Part shown: piece after piece, positions 57,335-64,000 of the stretch
How the letters are laid out: each line of letters opens with the position of its first letter
Position numbering within the stretch: the first letter of the stretch is position 1
Origin: Herbiconiux aconitum
GTDB taxonomy: Bacteria > Actinomycetota > Actinomycetes > Actinomycetales > Microbacteriaceae
Length of the DNA stretch: 64,000 nucleotides
Assembly (NCBI RefSeq): GCF_024979235.1
Contig: NZ_JANLCM010000001.1
Location: 1,488,001 to 1,552,000, forward strand
Direction: 5' to 3'
The notes under the pieces: model-generated
What the model was told of the DNA's origin: nothing
What the model saw: only the letters and a program-made list of their open reading frames with translations
The model's database searches: none
Program-made: the position numbers and the translations under genes

Positions 57335-59551
57335 ATGACGCACACGGTCGACACCACGAACTCCGATTCCGGCCGCCGCGAAGACGACGCGGTGCAAGCG
57401 GATGCCATCGAGAGCGAACTCGACGCCTCTGCCCGCATCGCGAAGCGGCCCGGCAGCGCATCGGGAACCGGGCTATCCGGCGGTTCGGATGCGCGGCGCG
57501 CGTCGACCAACGACGTGGTCGTCGCCCGCACCGACGTCGAGTGGCTCGGTCGCTACCTGCTCGGAACCTGGGCCGATGTGCGGCTCGGCGCCCGCGAGCT
57601 CACCGCCCGCCCGGAGCTGCAGCGCATCGACGGCCAGAGCTTCGAGGAGCACCGCGCCCGGGTGTCGGGTCAGCTGAAACTCCTCGTGGAGGACGGTCAG
57701 GTGCACCGGGCCTTCCCCTCCGCGGTCGGCGGCGCCGACGACCACGGCGGCAACATCGCCGGGTTCGAGGAGCTGGTGCTGGCTGATCCGTCGCTGCAGA
57801 TCAAGTCGGGCGTGCAGTGGGGGCTGTTCGGCGCCGCGGTGCTGCACCTCGGCACCGAGTACCACCACACCACCTTCCTGCCCGCGATCATGAACCTCGA
57901 CGTGCCAGGCGCCTTCGCCATGACCGAGACCGGTCACGGGTCGGATGTCGCGGCCATCGGCACCACGGCCACCTACGACGAGGCCACGGGCGAGTTCGTT
58001 CTGCACACCCCGTTCCGCGGGGCGTGGAAGGACTACCTCGGCAACGCGGCCGTCGACGGCCTCGCCGCCGTGCTGTTCGCGCAGCTCATCACCAAGAACG
58101 TGAACCACGGCGTGCACGCCTTCTACGTGCCGATCCGGGATGCCGCGACGGGCGAGTTCCTGCCCGGCATCGGTGGAGAAGACGACGGTCTGAAGGGCGG
58201 TCTCAACGGCATCGACAACGGTCGGCTGCACTTCGACCAGGTGCGCATTCCGCGCCTGAACCTGCTGAACCGTTACGGCGACGTGGCGGAGGACGGCACC
58301 TACAGCTCGCCGATCGGAAGCCCCGGGCGCCGCTTCTTCACCATGCTCGGAACACTCGTGCAGGGGCGCGTGTCGCTCGACGGCGCATCCGTCGCCGCGG
58401 CGAAGGTGGCACTCACCATCGCCATCACCTACGGCAACGAGCGCCGCCAGTTCACCGCCGGCAGCGACACCGACGAAGAGGTTCTGCTCGACTACCAGCT
58501 GCACCAGAAGCGGCTGATTCCCAAGCTCGCCACGACCTATGCGGCGAGCTTCGCGCACGAGCAGTTGCTGACCAAGTTCGACGAGGTGTTCTCGGGCCGC
58601 GCCGACAGCGACGACGACCGGCAAGACCTCGAGACCCTCGCCGCGGCGCTCAAGCCGCTCAGCACGTGGCACGCGCTCGACACCTTGCAGGAGGCCCGCG
58701 AGGCCTGCGGTGGCGCCGGGTTCTTGGCCGAGAACCGCCTCGTGGGGCTCCGCGCCGACCTCGACGTCTACGCCACATTCGAGGGCGACAACCACGTGCT
58801 GCTGCAGCTCGTGGCCAAACGTCTGCTGAGCGATTACGGCCGCCGCTTCGCCAAGGCCGATTTCGGGGTGCTCGCCCGCTACGTGGTGGAACAGGCCGCC
58901 GATCGCGCCGTGCACGGCTCGGGGCTGCGTTCGCTCGGCCAGCGGGTGGCCGACTTCGGGTCGACCGCGCGTTCCGTCGGGCAGCTGCGCGAGGCATCCG
59001 CTCAGCGTCAGCTGCTCACCGACCGGGTCGAGACGATGGTGGGCGAGGTCGCGGCGAAGCTGCGGCCTGCGGCGAAGGCGTCGCAGAAGGATGCCGCCGA
59101 CCTGTTCAACCTGCACCAGAGCGAGATCATCGAGGCGGCACGCGCGCACGCCGAGCTGCTGCAGTGGGAGGCCTTCACCGAAGCGCTCGAGGGGACGGCC
59201 GGCGTCACCTCGGGCATGGACGACGGAACCCGCGTGGTGCTCACGTGGCTCCGCGACCTGTTCGGGCTCGGACTCGTGGAGAAGCACCTCGCCTGGTACC
59301 TGATGAACGGGCGCCTCTCTCCGAAGCGGGCTCAGGCAGTGGGGCTGTACACCGAGCGGCTCTCGGCGCGCATCCGGCCGCACGCTCAAGATCTGGTGCG
59401 GGCCTTCGGTTATGGCCCGGAGCACGTGCGGGCCTCGATCGCCACAGGTGCCGAGCGCGAGCGCCAGACCCAGGCGCGCGACTACTACCGCGCCGCCCGT
59501 GCGGCGGGCACCCTCCCGGTCCCCGAGAAGAAGCCCGCCCGCCCGCGCTGA
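57335..59551 (+). CDS. Acyl-CoA oxidase/dehydrogenase family protein
   Basis: A 738-residue FAD enzyme of fatty-acid beta-oxidation. After a 60-residue acidic variable N-terminus, the acyl-CoA oxidase core shows FAMTETGHGSDVAAIGTTAT (FAD and substrate), RLNLLNRYGDVAEDG, NERRQFTAGSDTDEEVLLDY and the dehydrogenase-like EACGGAGFLAENRL with YATFEGDNHVLLQ, which carries the catalytic glutamate typical of oxidases (EGDN). Length exceeds short ACADs and fits ACOX. The ATG at 57335 has GAGGA 5 nt upstream and is preferred over 57323. Monocistronic; a 70-bp palindromic element follows. Confidence 0.9.
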   Translation: MTHTVDTTNSDSGRREDDAVQADAIESELDASARIAKRPGSASGTGLSGGSDARRASTNDVVVARTDVEWLGRYLLGTWADVRLGARELTARPELQRIDGQSFEEHRARVSGQLKLLVEDGQVHRAFPSAVGGADDHGGNIAGFEELVLADPSLQIKSGVQWGLFGAAVLHLGTEYHHTTFLPAIMNLDVPGAFAMTETGHGSDVAAIGTTATYDEATGEFVLHTPFRGAWKDYLGNAAVDGLAAVLFAQLITKNVNHGVHAFYVPIRDAATGEFLPGIGGEDDGLKGGLNGIDNGRLHFDQVRIPRLNLLNRYGDVAEDGTYSSPIGSPGRRFFTMLGTLVQGRVSLDGASVAAAKVALTIAITYGNERRQFTAGSDTDEEVLLDYQLHQKRLIPKLATTYAASFAHEQLLTKFDEVFSGRADSDDDRQDLETLAAALKPLSTWHALDTLQEAREACGGAGFLAENRLVGLRADLDVYATFEGDNHVLLQLVAKRLLSDYGRRFAKADFGVLARYVVEQAADRAVHGSGLRSLGQRVADFGSTARSVGQLREASAQRQLLTDRVETMVGEVAAKLRPAAKASQKDAADLFNLHQSEIIEAARAHAELLQWEAFTEALEGTAGVTSGMDDGTRVVLTWLRDLFGLGLVEKHLAWYLMNGRLSPKRAQAVGLYTERLSARIRPHAQDLVRAFGYGPEHVRASIATGAERERQTQARDYYRAARAAGTLPVPEKKPARPR

Positions 59552-59571
59552 CCCGCCCGCACCGACCCCAC

Positions 59572-59641
59572 CTCCTCGAGACTCGCCAAAATCCGCCCTC
59601 CCGAGCTCGATTAGGGGCGGATTTTGGCGACTCGCGAGGAG
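59572..59641. repeat. 70-bp palindromic element, copy A
   Basis: Arms of 27 nt (59572-59598 and 59615-59641) pair at 25 of 27 positions around a 16-nt loop; the core is CTCGCCAAAATCCGCCC. The copy at 62919-62988, in reverse orientation, is the same length and about 61 of 70 bases identical. It lies 20 bp after the acyl-CoA oxidase stop. Confidence 0.9.
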
Positions 59642-59770
59642 ATGGGTGGGGTGGTACCCAGGTATGAGCGCCGGGCCACGACGACGGCACCGGCGGGGGA
59701 TGGGAGCCGGGCGGGGCTTCCGTAGCGTGGTGAGGGCGCAGAGAGCGCGCAGACACGAAAGCGGGAGACC

Positions 59771-60709
59771 ATGATCGAGGCCACATCCTTGACCAAACGC
59801 TACGGAGCGAAGACGGCGGTCGATTCGATCGACTTCGCCGTGCGACCCGGTCAGGTGACCGGATTCCTCGGCCCGAACGGCGCCGGCAAATCCACCACGA
59901 TGCGCATGATCGTGGGCCTGGACCGCCCCAGCGGCGGGCGCGTGACCGTCAACGGCAAGCCCTATGCCGAGCACAAGGCCCCCCTTCGCGAAGTCGGCGC
60001 CCTACTCGAGGCGAAGGCCGTGCACACCGGCCGCAGCGCGCGGAACCACCTGCGGAGCATCGCCGCGACCCACGGCATCCCGCGGCGCCGCGTCGACGAG
60101 GTCATCGACCTCACCGGCCTCCACTCGGTGGCCGGCAAACGCGTGGGCGGCTTCTCGCTCGGCATGGGCCAGCGTCTCGGCCTCGCGGCGGCGCTCCTCG
60201 GCGACCCGGCCACCCTCATCCTCGACGAGCCCGTCAACGGCCTCGACCCCGAGGGCGTGCTCTGGGTGCGCGGCTTCGTGCGGCACTTCGCCGCCGAAGG
60301 CCGCACCGTGCTGCTGTCCAGCCACCTGATGAGCGAGATGGCGCTCACCGCCGACCACATCATCGTGCTCGGCAAAGGTCGCGTCATCGCGAACTCGACC
60401 GTGGCCGAGATCGTCGGATCGACCCACACCTTCGTGCGCGTGCGCAGCCCCCGCATCGACGAGGTGACCCGCCGCCTCACCCAGCCCGACGTCACAGTCA
60501 CGAGCGTCGAGGCCGACGCCATCGAGGTGCGCGGCCTCCCCGCCGACGTGATCGGCGACGCCGCTCTGTCGATCGGGGTCGCGCTGCACGAGCTCACCAC
60601 CGTGCAGGGCTCCCTCGAGGAGGCGTACATGAACCTCACCCGCGACGAAGTGGAGTACCGCACCACGGTCACCCCGGAAGCCGCCGTCGGTCAGGGGGTG
60701 GCCCGATGA
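59771..60709 (+). CDS. ABC transporter ATP-binding protein
   Basis: A 312-residue nucleotide-binding subunit of an ABC-2 type exporter. Walker A is GFLGPNGAGKSTTMRM (about residues 33-48), the signature is GGFSLGMGQRLGLA, and Walker B is TLILDEPVNGLDPEG with HLMSEM as H-loop. The C-terminal 90 residues are a regulatory domain. GGGAG lies 5 nt before the ATG. First of four coupled genes, with the permease and a two-component system, so expression probably responds to the exported compound or to membrane damage. Confidence 0.93.
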   Translation: MIEATSLTKRYGAKTAVDSIDFAVRPGQVTGFLGPNGAGKSTTMRMIVGLDRPSGGRVTVNGKPYAEHKAPLREVGALLEAKAVHTGRSARNHLRSIAATHGIPRRRVDEVIDLTGLHSVAGKRVGGFSLGMGQRLGLAAALLGDPATLILDEPVNGLDPEGVLWVRGFVRHFAAEGRTVLLSSHLMSEMALTADHIIVLGKGRVIANSTVAEIVGSTHTFVRVRSPRIDEVTRRLTQPDVTVTSVEADAIEVRGLPADVIGDAALSIGVALHELTTVQGSLEEAYMNLTRDEVEYRTTVTPEAAVGQGVAR

Positions 60710-61530
60710 GCGCCGCCACCACCACCGCGCCCCAGGTGCGCGCCTCGCACCAGTCGGTTCCGGATGCGCGACTCCGCTTCACGGGCGTGCTCCGCTCCGA
60801 GTGGATCAAGCTCACCACCCTCCGCTCCACGATCTGGGCCTATGCCATCCTCGTGCTCGTGCAGGTCGGAATGGGCGTGGTGTTCGTGCTCGCCAGCGGC
60901 GGATTGACCGATGCGACCGGACAGGCCGCGAACCAGCTCGCCGTGCTCCCGTCGACCCTCGGCATCATGCTGGGGCAACTCGTGATCTCGGTGCTCGGCG
61001 TGCTGGTGATCAGCGGGGAGTACGGCACCGGCCAGATCCGTTCGAGCCTCACCGCCGTGCCCAAGCGTCTGCCGGTGCTCTGGGCCAAGGCCCTCGTGTT
61101 CGGGGTGTCGAGCTTCGTGGTGGGGCTCGTCGCGGTGTTCGCCGCCTACGCCGTCACCTGGCCGATGCTCGACGCCCGCGGCATCACCTCCGACATCACC
61201 GACCCCTCGCTCTGGGGCAGTCTCGTCGGCGGCGCAGGGTACCTGGCGCTGATCGGACTGCTCGCCTACTTCCTCGGCGCGGTGCTGCGGCACACCGCCG
61301 GCGGCATCGCCGCGGCGCTCGGACTGCTGCTCGTCGTTCCGACCGTGCTGTCGTTCATCCAGGCCGAATGGGCCACCGTGATCGGCCAATGGCTTCCGGG
61401 CGTGGTGGGGCAGTCGCTGTTCTTCGGGAGCGAGATCTTCGAGCCGTGGCAGGCCGTGCTGGTTATGCTCGGGTGGATCGCGGTCGTCGCCCTGCCGGCA
61501 GCGATCCTGCTCAAACGGAGGGACGCCTGA
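60706..61530 (+). CDS. ABC-2 type permease
   Basis: A 274-residue membrane protein with six helices (LVISVLGVLVISGEYGTGQI is the conserved EYxxG region after helix 2). It partners the ATPase encoded just upstream, with an ATGA overlap. The family exports drugs, peptides or lipids; substrate unknown. Confidence 0.88.
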   Translation: MSAATTTAPQVRASHQSVPDARLRFTGVLRSEWIKLTTLRSTIWAYAILVLVQVGMGVVFVLASGGLTDATGQAANQLAVLPSTLGIMLGQLVISVLGVLVISGEYGTGQIRSSLTAVPKRLPVLWAKALVFGVSSFVVGLVAVFAAYAVTWPMLDARGITSDITDPSLWGSLVGGAGYLALIGLLAYFLGAVLRHTAGGIAAALGLLLVVPTVLSFIQAEWATVIGQWLPGVVGQSLFFGSEIFEPWQAVLVMLGWIAVVALPAAILLKRRDA

Positions 61531-61532
61531 CA

Positions 61533-63026
61533 GTGGCGACACCCGGCCCCATCGGGGGCTTCGGCTACACGACCTCGGCGCCGGCGGCATACCCGTCCGG
61601 CGCCGAGGACTTGCGGCTGCCCAAACCGCCGGGGTTCATTCGCTCCTACTTCAACCGGCATCCGTGGCTGCTCGACGGACTGATCGCCGGCGCCTACGCG
61701 CTGCCCTCGGGAGGCGTCGCGCTGCTCGTGTTCGTCGCGTCGCTGTTCGGTGCCACCCCCTTCGATTTCCAGGGCGACGGATGGCGCAGCACCCCCCTGT
61801 TCGGCATCGTGCTGCTCTACGCGGCGGCCGCGGTCTCGGTGGCGCTGCTCTTCCGGCGCTACGTGCCGGTGATCACGGCAGCGATCTGCGCTGCGTCGCT
61901 GCTGGTCAACGGCGCGACCGCGCAGCAGCTCGACGTGATTCCGATGATGTTCGCGCTCTATGCGCTCGCGGTCTACCGCTCGACCCGATCGGCCTGGATC
62001 TGGACCGCCATCGCCGTCGGCACCGGCATCGTCTCCGCCACGCTCAACGACCCCTTCGACCTCGCCGCGATCATCGGTTACGGCCTGCTCTCCGCGATGG
62101 CCATGGTGATCGCCACCCTCGTCGGCATCACCTTCGGCAACCGGCGGCGCTACATCCAAGCGCTTCTCGACCGCGCCCAGCAGCTGGCCCGCGAGCGCGA
62201 CCAGCAGGCTCGGCTTTCGGCCGCGGCCGAGCGCGCCCGCATCGCCCGCGAGATGCACGACATCGTCGCGCACAGTCTCACGGTGATCGTGGCGCTGTCG
62301 GACGGCGCCGAGGCGAGCGTCGACCGCTCTCCCGGCACGGCGCGGGAGGCGATGCGGCAGTCGGCGGCCACCGCGCGGCGGGCACTCACCGACATGCGTC
62401 TTTCGCTCGGCGTGCTGACGGAGCCCGAAGGCGAGGGAATGGATGCGGTGCCGAGCGGTGACAGCGCTGCCGCTCCGCTCCTGCCGCAGCCCGGCCTCGA
62501 CGACCTGTCGGAGCTGATCGCGTCGTATCGCGCCGCCGGGCTGCCCGTGCGGGTGACGTCGACCGGGGTCGCACCGGTCGATCCGCTCGTGCAGCTCACG
62601 GTGTTCCGCGTCGTGCAGGAGGCACTGACGAATGCGCTGCGCTACGCCGTGCAGGTGACCGCGGTCGATGTGGTGCTCGACTACCGCGACGAGGGAACGA
62701 CGATCGACGTCACCGACGACGGAATCGATCCGGGCCGCGGTGCGGCATCCGTCGGTTCGGGCCGCGGCCTGATCGGCATGCGCGAGCGGGTGGCGGTCTA
62801 CGGCGGCGCCGTCACAGCGGGCCCCGCGGGCTCCCGAGGCTGGCGCGTGCACGCCGCCCTCGCCCCGCCGGCCCCCACCCCGCCCGCCCCCACCCCGCCC
62901 GCCCCCACCCCGCCCGCCCTCGTCGCGAGTCGCCAGAATCCGCCCCGAATCGCGCCCGAGAGGGCGGATTCTGGCGACTCGCGAGGAGGGGACGTGCCCA
63001 CCGACCCAGAAAGTGAGACGCCATGA
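61533..63026 (+). CDS. Sensor histidine kinase, NarL/DesK type, with repeat-derived tail
   Basis: A 497-residue kinase. Five or six N-terminal helices (about residues 45-210) form the sensor. The HisKA_3 domain has the phosphorylated His in AREMHDIVAHSLTVIVALSDG and the ATPase N-box in VVQEALTNALRYA, G-box GRGLIGMRERVAVYGG. The normal end is near RVHAALA; the last roughly 50 residues come from three 15-bp repeats (PAPTP) and a translated 70-bp palindromic element (LVASRQNPPRIAPERADSG). GTG start. Overlaps the response regulator by ATGA. Confidence 0.92.
   Translation: MATPGPIGGFGYTTSAPAAYPSGAEDLRLPKPPGFIRSYFNRHPWLLDGLIAGAYALPSGGVALLVFVASLFGATPFDFQGDGWRSTPLFGIVLLYAAAAVSVALLFRRYVPVITAAICAASLLVNGATAQQLDVIPMMFALYALAVYRSTRSAWIWTAIAVGTGIVSATLNDPFDLAAIIGYGLLSAMAMVIATLVGITFGNRRRYIQALLDRAQQLARERDQQARLSAAAERARIAREMHDIVAHSLTVIVALSDGAEASVDRSPGTAREAMRQSAATARRALTDMRLSLGVLTEPEGEGMDAVPSGDSAAAPLLPQPGLDDLSELIASYRAAGLPVRVTSTGVAPVDPLVQLTVFRVVQEALTNALRYAVQVTAVDVVLDYRDEGTTIDVTDDGIDPGRGAASVGSGRGLIGMRERVAVYGGAVTAGPAGSRGWRVHAALAPPAPTPPAPTPPAPTPPALVASRQNPPRIAPERADSGDSRGGDVPTDPESETP
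62871..62915 (+). repeat. 15-bp tandem repeat x3 in the kinase gene
   Basis: Three exact copies of GCCCCCACCCCGCCC, encoding Pro-Ala-Pro-Thr-Pro units; directly abuts the palindromic element. Confidence 0.95.
62919..62988. repeat. 70-bp palindromic element, copy B, inside the kinase coding region
   Basis: Arms of 27 nt (62919-62945 and 62962-62988) pair at 26 of 27 positions around a 16-nt loop. Relative to copy A at 59572 it is inverted. One arm difference (A-T versus G-C within CCARAATCC) is compensated in the opposite arm. Confidence 0.9.
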
Positions 63027-63727
63027 CCGACGCCACCCCGCGCATCCGGTTGCTGCTCGTCGACGACCAGCAACTGATCCGGATGGGCATGCGCATGGTG
63101 CTCGAGGCACAGCCCGACTTCGAGGTGGTCGGCGAAGCGGGCGACGGGCGCGAGGCTGTTGCCGCGGTCGCCCGGCTGCGACCCGAGGTCGTGCTGATGG
63201 ACGTGCGGATGCCCGGCATGGACGGCATCGAGGCGACACGCGCCATCGTGGCCACCAATCCGGAGAGCCGCATCATCATCCTCACCACCTTCGACCTCGA
63301 CGAGTACGCCTTCGCCGGTCTCAACGCCGGTGCGAGCGGATTCCTCCTGAAAGACGCGCAACCCGCCGAACTCGCCGGCGCGATCCGCGCCGTGGCGAGC
63401 GGAGACGCGGCGGTCTCGCCGCGGGTGACGCGCAAGCTGCTCGAGCTCTTCGGGCCGCAGCTGCCCGCGGCGGGTGGGGTTCCGGATGCGCGACCCGCCG
63501 CATCCGGGACCGCGACCGCGGCATCCGCCCGCCTGGCCACTCTCACCGAGCGCGAGCACGAGGTGCTCGTGGCGATGGCCGAGGGTCTCACGAACTCCGA
63601 GATCGCGGCCCGCTTCTACCTCTCGGAGTCGACGGTCAAGACCCACGTCGGCCGCGTGCTCCTGAAGCTCGAACTCCGCGACCGCGTGCAGGCGGTCATC
63701 TTCGCCTACTCCGCGCGCCTGGTCTGA
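63023..63727 (+). CDS. LuxR/NarL family response regulator
   Basis: A 234-residue partner of the upstream kinase. The receiver has DDQQLIRMGM, the phosphorylated Asp in VVLMDVRMPGMDG (about residue 55) and Lys in FLLKDA. After a 25-residue Ala/Pro/Ser linker, the LuxR HTH is LTEREHEVLVAMAEGLTNSE then SESTVKTHVGRVL. It probably controls the ABC genes of the same operon. Confidence 0.94.
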   Translation: MTDATPRIRLLLVDDQQLIRMGMRMVLEAQPDFEVVGEAGDGREAVAAVARLRPEVVLMDVRMPGMDGIEATRAIVATNPESRIIILTTFDLDEYAFAGLNAGASGFLLKDAQPAELAGAIRAVASGDAAVSPRVTRKLLELFGPQLPAAGGVPDARPAASGTATAASARLATLTEREHEVLVAMAEGLTNSEIAARFYLSESTVKTHVGRVLLKLELRDRVQAVIFAYSARLV

Positions 63728-63747
63728 CCCCACCGCCGCCAGCACCC

Positions 63748-63753
63748 TAGGCT
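63748..63753 (+). promoter_or_regulatory. -10 hexamer TAGGCT, leaderless aminopeptidase gene
   Basis: TAGGCT ends 6 nt before the ATG at 63760. Confidence 0.55.
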
Positions 63754-63756
63754 TGA

Positions 63757-64000
<244 letters not shown>

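Noticed and set aside
57473..59974. 833-codon open frame antisense to the acyl-CoA oxidase gene
   Set aside because: Shadow frame; the sense strand has complete ACOX motifs. It also reads through the palindromic element.
62871..62915. CRISPR-like repeat
   Set aside because: Three contiguous 15-bp units without spacers, in frame and encoding PAPTP; a coding minisatellite.

Overview
The window is one contiguous stretch of a high-GC actinobacterial chromosome, most likely from the family Microbacteriaceae; I cannot fix the genus. The evidence is the very high GC content with strong third-position bias, a bldC-type regulator followed by the 32-residue ribosomal protein bS22, a short archaeal-type aspartyl-tRNA synthetase, menaquinone genes next to a system II cytochrome c maturation operon, an LAXTG-type surface anchor and DUF4229/DUF3105 proteins. 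I see no rRNA, tRNA, CRISPR array, transposase or prophage gene. The gene order (proC, bldC-like, bS22, histidine phosphatase-tlpA-ccdA-resB-ccsB, menC/B/E/A/D) follows what I know of the Mycobacterium tuberculosis Rv0500-Rv0555 region, so this is mostly core chromosome with accessory genes between.

Layout. 1-8260: a decayed SDR pseudogene, an acetyltransferase, two overlapping small unknown genes, a Rieske-fused FAD oxidoreductase, a type B carboxylesterase, a VOC protein, a solitary ATPase behind a 40-bp inverted repeat and a TRIC-type channel. 8393-11296: a three-gene flavin-based trans-membrane electron transfer operon (FMN-binding lipoprotein, ApbE, NqrB/RnfD-FNR fusion). 11309-20070: two EamA exporters, a photolyase, an amidohydrolase-marR pair, a YdeI-family protein and a furA-catalase pair. 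20155-24945: two large cell-surface proteins (LAXTG-anchored metallophosphoesterase/propeller and a CWB2-repeat protein). 25021-34335: a winged-helix regulator, an MFS exporter behind a regulated-looking leader, upp, tadA, a GATase, a CDF transporter, proC, the Ktr potassium system and an ArsR-type regulator. 34422-37380: bldC-like gene, bS22, small proteins and aspS. 37522-50788: cytochrome c maturation and menaquinone synthesis with lpd. 50895-64000: recQ, DUF305/DUF3105, plsC, an hxlR-MFS pair, an acyl-CoA oxidase, an ABC transporter with its two-component system and the start of a proline iminopeptidase-like gene.

How the genes work together. The men genes make the quinone, the ccs genes attach haem to exported cytochromes c, and the flavin operon gives a second extracytoplasmic electron route. 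furA/catalase and photolyase deal with oxidative and UV damage. At least 24 genes share one promoter design: a TAnnnT -10 hexamer 6-8 nt before the start codon, which predicts leaderless mRNAs. Outside the genes the most striking features are long palindromes: a 64-bp near-perfect one, a 59-bp one between divergent genes, and two diverged copies of a 70-bp palindromic element, one of which is translated as the tail of a histidine kinase. The hexamer GGATGC/GCATCC is strikingly frequent and often overrides the genome's codon preference.
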